Shown piece after piece: positions 51,040 to 57,181 of a stretch of DNA of 57,181 nucleotides; positions within the stretch are counted from its first letter, which is position 1; each line of letters opens with the position of its first letter. The stretch is from Saprospiraceae bacterium (lineage in GTDB: Bacteria > Bacteroidota > Bacteroidia > Chitinophagales > Saprospiraceae), in assembly GCA_020629845.1 (NCBI GenBank), contig JAHDCQ010000004.1, positions 1-57,181 on the forward strand. Direction: 5' to 3'. Under the pieces are notes generated by a model. It saw only the letters and a program-made list of their open reading frames with translations, ran no database searches and was not told the origin of the DNA. A program made the position numbers and the translations under genes.

Positions 51040-51513
51040 ATGTATAAATTTTTAGCAAAAAATGGTCAGACGATTGCTTTTGGAATTGGTGTATTGATTA
51101 GCATCCTATTCCTAGGAAGTGTGTTCTCAGGCTTGGAAGCGTTCAACGCACAAGGTGATGAAGATAGATTCACCACAGGCATTTTTGACTTGGGCATTAT
51201 TGCAGCTATTGCATTAGCTGTATTATGTGCAATTGCGGCTGTTTTATTTGGTTTAATGCAAATGTTCGGTGATTTAAGAGGTTCTCTGAAAGGACTCCTC
51301 GGTATCGCTGCATTAGTGGCTATATTCTTTATAGCTTATTCTATGGCTACAGCAGCCGAGCCAGGTACTGTCTTGGCTGGAGTAGAAGAACAATTCAAAA
51401 TCACAGAAGGACAAAGCAAGTTCATTAGTGGTGCTATTTTCTCGGCAGCAGCTATGGCAGCTTTGGCAGCAGCAGCATTTGTGATTTCAGAAGTTGTCGG
51501 CTTCTTTAAATAA
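51040..51513 (+). CDS. Small membrane protein of the ExbB/ExbD operon
   Basis: This 157-aa protein has about four hydrophobic segments: TIAFGIGVLISILFLGSVFSG, LGIIAAIALAVLCAIAAVLFGLM, LLGIAALVAIFFIAYSMA and ISGAIFSAAAMAALAAAAFVIS. I start it at 51040 (MYKFLAKNGQ); an upstream ATG at 50989 is possible. It has no recognised domain. Proteins of this type between exbB and exbD are a recurrent arrangement in Bacteroidota, which suggests an accessory part of the energising complex. It lies 145 nt after exbB and 85 nt before the first exbD. Confidence 0.7.
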   Translation: MYKFLAKNGQTIAFGIGVLISILFLGSVFSGLEAFNAQGDEDRFTTGIFDLGIIAAIALAVLCAIAAVLFGLMQMFGDLRGSLKGLLGIAALVAIFFIAYSMATAAEPGTVLAGVEEQFKITEGQSKFISGAIFSAAAMAALAAAAFVISEVVGFFK

Positions 51514-51598
51514 TATTTCATTGGCACTTGGTTGATACTCGAAAATGTAAATTTTACGTATTAGAGTATTTAATTGATTGCTCAAATTAACTCATATT

Positions 51599-52153
51599 AT
51601 GGCAAGAAAGAGTGCAAGAGAGCGGATGTCAAATGAAATTAATGCCGGCTCGATGGCCGACATCGCATTCCTGCTCTTAATCTTCTTCCTCGTAACGACG
51701 ACCATCGTAGAGGATAAGGGGATTACTGTAAAGCTTCCGCCGTGGTCAGAAGACGAGCCAGATATCACAAAGCTAAATAAGCGAAATGTATTTTCAGTAT
51801 TAGTAAATGCTGATAATCAGTTGCTTGTTCGTGGTGAGCTTGCTCAAATAAAAGACTTAAAAGAACGCGCTAAGGAGTTTATTGTGAATCCTCAAAATAG
51901 AGAGGATTTGGCAGAAAAGCCTACTAAAGCGATTATCTCGCTCAAGAATGATCGAGGTACAAAATATGGCACTTATCTTGAAGTATATAACGAACTCAAA
52001 GCTGCTTACGAAGAGCTTTGGGATGAGTCTGCACAGCGTAAGTTTGGTACAGATTATACTGATGATATGTCCATTGCTAAAAAACGCGCTATTCGTTCTG
52101 AAATTCCATTCGTAATTTCAGAGGCGGAGCCTACATCTTTCGGGGAAGAATAA
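51599..52153 (+). CDS. exbD: ExbD/TolR family protein (first copy)
   Basis: This 184-aa protein has one N-terminal membrane helix. The signature INAGSMADIAFLLLIFFLVTTTI (residues of about 14-36) includes the proton-carrying Asp of MADIAF, and EDKGITVKLPPW follows it. The ATG at 51599 (MARKSARERM) is chosen because the cytoplasmic tail before the helix then matches the next paralogue. The periplasmic domain of about 145 residues is longer than in enterobacterial ExbD (141 aa in total). It forms the stator with ExbB. Confidence 0.9.
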   Translation: MARKSARERMSNEINAGSMADIAFLLLIFFLVTTTIVEDKGITVKLPPWSEDEPDITKLNKRNVFSVLVNADNQLLVRGELAQIKDLKERAKEFIVNPQNREDLAEKPTKAIISLKNDRGTKYGTYLEVYNELKAAYEELWDESAQRKFGTDYTDDMSIAKKRAIRSEIPFVISEAEPTSFGEE

Positions 52154-52205
52154 ATCGAAGAATTGCCAATTGGATGTTTATTTTTTTATAAAAAACATTC
52201 CAATT

Positions 52206-52754
52206 ATGGCAAAACAAACTGCTAGGCAACGGCTTAGAAATGAAATCAATGCAGGTTCTATGGCGGATATCGCTTTCCTGCTATTGATCTTCTTTTTGGT
52301 AACGACTACTATTGTAGAAGATAAGGGGTTAAAAGTCAGGCTTCCACCATGGACTCCTGACGCACCCATCGCAGACGTGAGTTCACGCAATGTTTTTACG
52401 GTACTAGTCAATGCTGATGATGAATTGTTGGTGCGTGGTGAGCAAATTCCAATCACGGCTTTGAAGGATTATGCAAAAGAATTTATTGCTAATCCTAAAA
52501 GAAAGGCTGAGTTTGCGAAAAAGCCCACTAAAGCAGTCATTTCATTGCAAAATGATAGGTCTACTTCCTATGAAATGTATGTTGCTGTATATAATGAACT
52601 AAAAGCAGCATACAATGAATTGTGGAATGACTTAGCTCAATTGAGGTATGGCAAACCTTACTCAGAGGATATGCCTTTAGCAATGAAAAAAGCAATTCGC
52701 TCAGAGATACCATTGGTCATTTCAGAAGCTGACCCATTTCAAGCGGAAAACTAA
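52206..52754 (+). CDS. exbD: ExbD/TolR family protein (second copy)
   Basis: This 182-aa protein is closely similar to the preceding one over its whole length: the same INAGSMADIAFLLLIFFLVT helix, the same EDKGLKVRLPPW, the same KPTKAVISLQNDR and the same end AIRSEIPLVISEADP. It starts at 52206 (MAKQTARQRL). The tandem paralogues probably form a heteromeric ExbD pair in one complex. Confidence 0.9.
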   Translation: MAKQTARQRLRNEINAGSMADIAFLLLIFFLVTTTIVEDKGLKVRLPPWTPDAPIADVSSRNVFTVLVNADDELLVRGEQIPITALKDYAKEFIANPKRKAEFAKKPTKAVISLQNDRSTSYEMYVAVYNELKAAYNELWNDLAQLRYGKPYSEDMPLAMKKAIRSEIPLVISEADPFQAEN

Positions 52755-52826
52755 TGCTTAACTTGTAAGTATTAGCAAAAATCGAAAAACTGCCGTTTTT
52801 TTTAAACGCACTAATAGCTTTTAATT

Positions 52827-53291
52827 ATGGCATTCACAAAAAAAAGAGGTAATACTTCTCCTGAAGTTTCTACCGCATCGCTGCCAGATATCATCTTCAT
52901 GTTGTTGTTCTTCTTCATGGTGGTAACAGTATTGCGCGATGCAGAACTAAAGGTGAAAGTAAATACGCCTCAAGCAACAGAGCTGACTAAGTTAGAAGAA
53001 AAATCTTTGGTGAATTACCTATACATTGGTCGTCCTTTGGAGCGTTACCACAGTTTATACGGTACAAAACCACGCCTACAATTAGGGGATAAATTTTCTT
53101 CTGTGAAAGATATTCCACTTTTCTTAGAGAAGCACAAAATTAAAGTTCCTGAAAATCGTCATGGACAAATCACTTCCTCGCTTCGTGTAGATGGCGAAGT
53201 AACAATGGGAGTAGTACAGGATGTGAAAACGGAACTTCGCAAATCTAATCAGTTGAAAGTAAACTATTCAGCTAAAAAGCGAGCAGATTAG
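52827..53291 (+). CDS. exbD: ExbD/TolR family protein (third, divergent copy)
   Basis: This 154-aa protein has the helix STASLPDIIFMLLFFFMVVTVLRD (residues of about 16-39), with the conserved Asp in LPDIIF, followed by AELKVKVNTPQAT. It is shorter and much more divergent than the two upstream copies. A strong terminator follows, so it closes the operon. Three ExbD-type proteins with one ExbB suggest a specialised stator or an additional Tol-like function. Confidence 0.85.
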   Translation: MAFTKKRGNTSPEVSTASLPDIIFMLLFFFMVVTVLRDAELKVKVNTPQATELTKLEEKSLVNYLYIGRPLERYHSLYGTKPRLQLGDKFSSVKDIPLFLEKHKIKVPENRHGQITSSLRVDGEVTMGVVQDVKTELRKSNQLKVNYSAKKRAD

Positions 53292-53318
53292 TCTTTATCT
53301 AACAACTGACAAATGGAT

Positions 53319-53354
53319 AAAAAGCGGTGAAATGGTATATTTCACCGCTTTTTG
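53319..53354 (+). terminator. Strong terminator of the ExbB/ExbD operon
   Basis: AAAAAGCGGTGAAAT (53319-53333) pairs perfectly with ATTTCACCGCTTTTT (53339-53353) around a 5-nt loop, giving an intrinsic terminator with an A-stem-U layout that can work in both directions. Confidence 0.85.
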
Positions 53355-53471
53355 CGTTAACGGAATGTTTATGATAATTAACATTTTTTTGGATAATAGA
53401 ATTTTGCCATTTTCCCGATGATAACTACTTTTATATCTGATAATTTTTTTTTCACAAAACAACAAACCATT

Positions 53472-53915
53472 ATGAAGCAATTTGTATTAATGTTGTCGAT
53501 GGCAGTAATGAGCATTTCAGCCTTTGCTATCGGCACAACCGCACAAAATGATTGGGCGCAAAACATAGAAGGCATTGCAGGACTTACTGCTGACCTGCCA
53601 AATTTGAGCCAAGAGGCATTTTTAGACCTCACGCCTAAGAAGTACCGTGAAATGACGGGAGAAAAATTAGGCTTCAAGCGTACGCTACAACTGAAAGCAG
53701 CGCAACGCATCATTCAGAAGCAGGTTCGAGGTGGTGCTGCTGATATTCCACAAGCAGCCTATATCGTGTTAGCGATACTTGCTTTAGGATGGCTTGCGAT
53801 GGGGTTGATGGATGATTTTCAAGGAAATAATTGGTGGATAGCATTAATCTTATATGCTTTAGGCTTACTGCCAGGAATAATTTTCTCTTTGATTAAAATG
53901 GGTGATTATTATTAA
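53472..53915 (+). CDS. Pmp3/YqaE-like membrane protein with N-terminal extension
   Basis: This 147-aa protein starts at 53472, where MKQFVLMLSMAVMSISAFA is a signal-type segment. The C-terminal 55 residues (about 92-147) have the Pmp3/UPF0057 two-helix pattern: AAYIVLAILALGWLAMGLMDD, then WWIALILYALGLLPGIIFSLIKM, with the LPGII turn of the family. Pmp3 proteins themselves are about 55 residues and affect membrane potential and stress tolerance. Here about 70 extra residues, including LTPKKYREMTGEKLGFKRTLQLKAAQ, precede the domain. This longer form is common in Bacteroidota. A hairpin terminator follows. Confidence 0.7.
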   Translation: MKQFVLMLSMAVMSISAFAIGTTAQNDWAQNIEGIAGLTADLPNLSQEAFLDLTPKKYREMTGEKLGFKRTLQLKAAQRIIQKQVRGGAADIPQAAYIVLAILALGWLAMGLMDDFQGNNWWIALILYALGLLPGIIFSLIKMGDYY

Positions 53916-53927
53916 TGCAAAATATTG

Positions 53928-53965
53928 GAAGTCCAACGTTTGGCGTTGGACTTCTTGCTTTATAT
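53928..53965 (+). terminator. Terminator after the Pmp3-like gene
   Basis: GAAGTCCAACG (53928-53938) pairs perfectly with CGTTGGACTTC (53944-53954), loop 5, followed by TTGCTTTAT. Confidence 0.75.
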
Positions 53966-53977
53966 CTCACTTCCTAA

Positions 53978-54274
53978 ATGGCAAAAGAAAATAAAACTAG
54001 AGCAATTTTCTGGCTAATAAGCCTATTTTGTATTCCCATTATTTTATGGATGTTGCCTGCTAATATCTTTGATGAAATGCGAGAATTATGTCTTTCTCGT
54101 GTCGTTTTTGATGCAGAATGTTTGCTTTGTGGTATGTTCCGAGCGGTCATGCACTTTCATCACCTTGATTTTGAAGAAGCTATTTATTACAATATACTTG
54201 TAGTGTTAGTCTATCCTGGACTAGTAGCAATTTGGTGTCTTTGGCTATACAAAAGTTATAAAAAACTTCAATAG
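53978..54274 (+). CDS. DUF2752 family membrane protein
   Basis: This 98-aa protein has two to three hydrophobic segments and the DUF2752 hallmark CLLCGMFRAVMHF (residues of about 48-60), that is CxxCGxxRA, with histidines just after. The function of the family is unknown. The first helix is IFWLISLFCIPIILWMLP and the last is ILVVLVYPGLVAIWCLWLY. It follows the terminator of the previous gene by a short gap and is likely a separate, weakly transcribed unit. Confidence 0.75.
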   Translation: MAKENKTRAIFWLISLFCIPIILWMLPANIFDEMRELCLSRVVFDAECLLCGMFRAVMHFHHLDFEEAIYYNILVVLVYPGLVAIWCLWLYKSYKKLQ

Positions 54275-54299
54275 CTCTTCTAGCATACTGGCTTTTGCC

Positions 54300-54307
54300 T
54301 ATATTTG
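54300..54307 (+). promoter_or_regulatory. Candidate -7 box for the metalloprotease gene
   Basis: TATATTTG matches TAnnTTTG and ends 19 nt before the ATG at 54327, predicting a leader of about 13 nt. The -33 region (CTTC at the right distance) is weak. Confidence 0.45.
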
Positions 54308-54326
54308 TAAGGCAAACATATTCATT

Positions 54327-55865
54327 ATGAAATATAGTTATACCTTAGTCATTCTTCTTGTCTTACCTTATTTTTTAGTTGCACAGTCCAAGCACGATTT
54401 CCGTCCTTGTGGTAATACCGAAGGGCGTTCCGACTGGCTAAGAACCTATCAAAAACAACCACACTTATACGAGAAGGGAGCCGATTCAACAATACTTTAT
54501 ATACCGCTCACTATTCATAATGTTGCTACGGATGTAGGAACGGGCTATTTCAAAGGACGTGCGCTCTTAGACGCACTTTGTACGCTCAATGCCGATTTTG
54601 AAGCCTCGAATATGCGCTTTTTTATAGAAGGCGATGTAAATCATATTGCTAACACTGCTTATAATATACATGAAACGGTGCTAGATGGAGCAGCTATGAT
54701 GTTTGCGAATAATGTGCCAAATACACTAAACTGCTATATCGTGAGTGACCCTGCTAGTAATTGCGGTTATAATTTGCCTTATGCAGGTATTGCATTAGCT
54801 AAAAATTGCGCGAATCCCAGCGACCATACTTGGGCACATGAAGTTGGGCATGCGTTTAAATTACCCCATCCATTTTTAGGTTGGGAAGGTGGCGTGAGTC
54901 ACGACGATTCGGTGGAGCATGACTATAATAATCCAGCACCAGAAAAGGTATTACTCAATTATACTTATTTCAAAGATACGCTCATTTTAGACACGCTGAT
55001 TATTGATACCGTTTGGGTGGAATTGGCGGAGCGGAGCAATTGTCATTTCGCAGGAGATGGTTTTTGTGATACCGAAGCGGATTATTTGAGTTCACGCTGG
55101 CAATGTACAGGCGACGCTACAAGTGCGGTGCAGCAAACCGACCCTAAGGGCGAGAGATTTACCTCAGATGGGACACTTATCATGTCTTATTCCAACGATA
55201 ATTGTGCGGCACGATTCACCAACGAACAAACAGCAGCCATGCGCGCGAATCTGTTTGATGAAAAACCAGAACTGCTCTATAATCAAAGCTCTGCGCCACC
55301 TATCGGGGATGAGCCAGTTACAGTTATCAGTCCTTTTGAAGGTGAAATCACACCACCAGACGCTAGCTATTTTGAATGGAACGCTGTGCCTAATGCAACG
55401 CACTATGTATTCGAGTTAAGTCCAATTTTAACGTTTTCTGCTTTGCAAATAGATACTATAGTGAGTACAACAAGTCTAGAGATAGGTGGACTGTTGAATG
55501 AACGACGCTATTATTGGCGCGTTCGTCCTTTTAATAGCCATACGTTTTGTACGGATTTTTCAGCACGCTTTTCTTTTGAAACGGGAACGGTGAGCAGCAC
55601 GCACGATTGGCTAGATGAGCAAGTGCGTATCTATCCGAACCTTTTGCATTCAAATGATATACTTAGTATTGAATTTGGGGAGCGTGTTCCAGAAAATTTG
55701 CTAGTCAATGTGCTGAGTATAGATGGTAAACTAGTACATCATCAAACTTTTACCGCAGCTAGAAATGAGTTACAAGTAGCTCTTCCATCTTTGGCAAAGG
55801 GCGTGTATTATGTGCATTTAGAGAGTGCGTTGGGGGCTAAAGTAGAGCGTATTGTGGTGTATTAA
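54327..55865 (+). CDS. Secreted M43-like metalloprotease with T9SS sorting domain
   Basis: This 512-aa protein has a signal peptide ending LVAQ at about residue 20. The zinc site is HEVGHAFKLPH (His171, Glu172, His175, His181), a metzincin-type HExxHxxxxxH with Lys where Gly is usual. The Met-turn LIMSYSNDNC lies about 115 residues later, and the HTWAHEVGHAFKLPHPFLGWEG context is typical of pappalysin-like (M43) enzymes of Bacteroidota. Residues of about 325-425 form an FnIII-like domain (YFEWNAVPNATHYVFELS to YYWRVRPFN). The last 80 residues are a type A sorting domain (IYPNLLHSNDILSIEF to VERIVVY). An extracellular protease is inferred. Confidence 0.85.
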   Translation: MKYSYTLVILLVLPYFLVAQSKHDFRPCGNTEGRSDWLRTYQKQPHLYEKGADSTILYIPLTIHNVATDVGTGYFKGRALLDALCTLNADFEASNMRFFIEGDVNHIANTAYNIHETVLDGAAMMFANNVPNTLNCYIVSDPASNCGYNLPYAGIALAKNCANPSDHTWAHEVGHAFKLPHPFLGWEGGVSHDDSVEHDYNNPAPEKVLLNYTYFKDTLILDTLIIDTVWVELAERSNCHFAGDGFCDTEADYLSSRWQCTGDATSAVQQTDPKGERFTSDGTLIMSYSNDNCAARFTNEQTAAMRANLFDEKPELLYNQSSAPPIGDEPVTVISPFEGEITPPDASYFEWNAVPNATHYVFELSPILTFSALQIDTIVSTTSLEIGGLLNERRYYWRVRPFNSHTFCTDFSARFSFETGTVSSTHDWLDEQVRIYPNLLHSNDILSIEFGERVPENLLVNVLSIDGKLVHHQTFTAARNELQVALPSLAKGVYYVHLESALGAKVERIVVY

Positions 55866-55978
55866 TCTGTAATATATGCTCTATCTGCTGTTTTATACTA
55901 AGTTCTTAGTCTGCCCAATCTTTTGAAAATATAAATGAGGTAGTTTTTAGTACTCTAAAAGTTTAACACTACAAACAC

Positions 55979-57181
55979 ATGAAAACCCACCTGTTATTAC
56001 TAATTACAGCTATTCCCTATCTTGCCATAGCTCAAGTAGAAGTAAGTCTCCTTCACTATCCTACTGAAGGAGAAAACTTTACCGCTCATATCGCACCTCA
56101 CGATGAGGGGACTATTTTAGCATTATATAATAGGATAGATGGCGACGACCATTATACGATCGTAAGCACCGACTTAGATGGTATAGAAACTAATAGAATA
56201 GAACGTTTACAATTCAATGATGTTAGTGTACGCTCAATCACTTATATGCTGGAGCATGAAATAGGGGTATTAGGTTTAGCAAGTATTTATGATGAGCGCG
56301 ATGGGCAAAGCAGTTTTATTTCTTTTACAGTAGCACCTGATTTAGCAATTAACATTATTGATACGGTCTATATAGAACCCAAAACAAAATTAATTTTTAA
56401 TACAATAAAGGAAAATCCTGATTTGCAGTTGCTAGAAGGGATAGGTGGAGTATATGACAATAATGAAAGAGTGATTGACCATTTACAATTACTCATGCAT
56501 TCTGACGGAAAGTTTGAACGATTGAATTATGATATTTTGCGTTCTTCTTCTCGGTTTATTTCAGACTTTATTTATAATCCCGAACTGGAACAGTATATGC
56601 TTGTGCTTTTTCCTGTTTTCACTATGTTTGCAGATAAAAATCTTGTTTTTCTAAATCAAATACAAAATCGTTATCCTCAACTATATCGAGATACTACCTT
56701 TCATCATAGTTTTATACAGAGTGCTTGTATGTCTACGGAAGGTGGCGTAGAATGTCTTGGATTAGGTTCTCCTACAGACCACCGAATGGCAATTCATAAT
56801 TGGACTTGGACGGAAGAGACGGCTGAAATCACTCAAGCTTTTCCCATAACACCTGAAGGCTTGGAATACGCAGTGGAAGAAATTGGAGGCAGAAGAGATG
56901 CCACCAATAATCTATATGTCTATGCGCGGGAGCGTAGTTTTATTTTTAATCAGATACCAGAGCCTAACTTTGTGTATGCTGCTAAATATAATACCAATAA
57001 GGAATTGCTTTGGGATGTGATTTTTCAGGACAATGTGAATGAATATGTAGCTAGAGATATAGCATTGGATAATAAGGGGAATTTTCTCATAGGTGGCGAG
57101 CTAACTTACGACTTAGGTATCACGAATTTCCTTCTAAAAGTTCATGCCCCTGACGCGCTTACTACTGACGTAAGTACGCCT
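55979..57181 (+). CDS. Exported protein of unknown function, 3' end missing
   Basis: An open frame of 401 codons begins with ATG at 55979 and runs off the right edge. MKTHLLLLITAIPYLAIAQ is a signal peptide. The rest is beta-rich, with segments such as GTILALYNRIDGDDHYTIVSTDLDG, NNLYVYARERSFIFN and DIALDNKGNFLIGGELTYDLG, which resemble the strand patterns of propeller-like secreted proteins in this phylum. No named domain is recognised. The visible end (DALTTDVSTP) looks like the linker that usually precedes a T9SS sorting domain, so the missing part is probably one. It follows the metalloprotease on the same strand. Confidence 0.7.
   Translation, partial: MKTHLLLLITAIPYLAIAQVEVSLLHYPTEGENFTAHIAPHDEGTILALYNRIDGDDHYTIVSTDLDGIETNRIERLQFNDVSVRSITYMLEHEIGVLGLASIYDERDGQSSFISFTVAPDLAINIIDTVYIEPKTKLIFNTIKENPDLQLLEGIGGVYDNNERVIDHLQLLMHSDGKFERLNYDILRSSSRFISDFIYNPELEQYMLVLFPVFTMFADKNLVFLNQIQNRYPQLYRDTTFHHSFIQSACMSTEGGVECLGLGSPTDHRMAIHNWTWTEETAEITQAFPITPEGLEYAVEEIGGRRDATNNLYVYARERSFIFNQIPEPNFVYAAKYNTNKELLWDVIFQDNVNEYVARDIALDNKGNFLIGGELTYDLGITNFLLKVHAPDALTTDVSTP

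Noticed and set aside
1-57181. rRNA, tRNA, prophage or integrase genes
   Set aside because: No rRNA-like stretch, cloverleaf with a CCA-type end, phage structural gene, integrase or transposase could be recognised on either strand.

Overview
The window reads as chromosomal DNA of a free-living, low-GC Bacteroidota, most likely a Saprospiria/Lewinella-like relative. The reasons are the SusC/SusD pair, type IX secretion (T9SS) sorting domains of both the PorSS type and the gliding-associated CHU_C type, SprB-like repeats next to a PorP/SprF gene, FG-GAP/ASPIC lipoproteins, and promoters with the Bacteroidota -7 box TAnnTTTG. The lineage is inferred from gene content only. I see no rRNA, tRNA, CRISPR array or transposase.

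Layout. (1) 1-4.1 kb: housekeeping genes, namely the start of an NAD+ synthase, an SH3-domain exported protein, a Uma2-family protein, a BCCT transporter and a LolA-like carrier. (2) 5.1-18.2 kb: a surface-protein cluster with a 1,862-aa HYR/CUB-like protein carrying dockerin-like and cohesin-like modules, a small cohesin-like protein, a 1,603-aa protein with three cohesin-like modules, SprB repeats and a CHU_C tail, and its PorP/SprF partner. (3) 18.2-19.4 kb: a gene-poor stretch with a possible small RNA and two large inverted repeats. (4) 19.4-33.9 kb, plus strand: xylulokinase, SusC, SusD, two giant FG-GAP/ASPIC lipoproteins and a hotdog thioesterase. (5) 34.0-49.6 kb, minus strand, transcribed from 49.6 kb downward: a xylulokinase fused to a coiled coil and a LuxR-type HTH, xylose isomerase, a GH26-like enzyme, a Gfo/Idh oxidoreductase, an MFS sugar porter, transketolase, two genes of unknown function, a GH43 beta-xylosidase, an SSS symporter and an outer-membrane protein. 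(6) 49.6-53.4 kb: an ExbB - membrane protein - ExbD - ExbD - ExbD energising operon. (7) 53.4-57.2 kb: a Pmp3-like membrane protein, a DUF2752 protein, a secreted metalloprotease and a truncated exported protein.

How it fits together. Regions 4 and 5 form a xylose/xylo-oligosaccharide utilisation locus: SusCD import across the outer membrane, GH26-like secreted hydrolysis, cytoplasmic GH43 cleavage, SSS/MFS uptake, then XylA, XylB and transketolase into the pentose phosphate pathway. The ExbB/ExbD operon could energise the SusC transporter.

The most unusual item is the 661-aa XylB-coiled-coil-HTH fusion at 47652-49637. It looks like a sugar kinase that is also its own DNA-binding regulator. 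A 20-bp direct-repeat motif (consensus TTTGACGTAYAATTGAMGTA) lies upstream of this gene and of xylA, and a 15/20 match lies upstream of the second xylB. This makes a candidate regulon for the fusion protein. The window also holds a striking set of intergenic inverted repeats built from short repeated words, and a pair of 31-bp palindromes inserted in frame in the GH43 gene.
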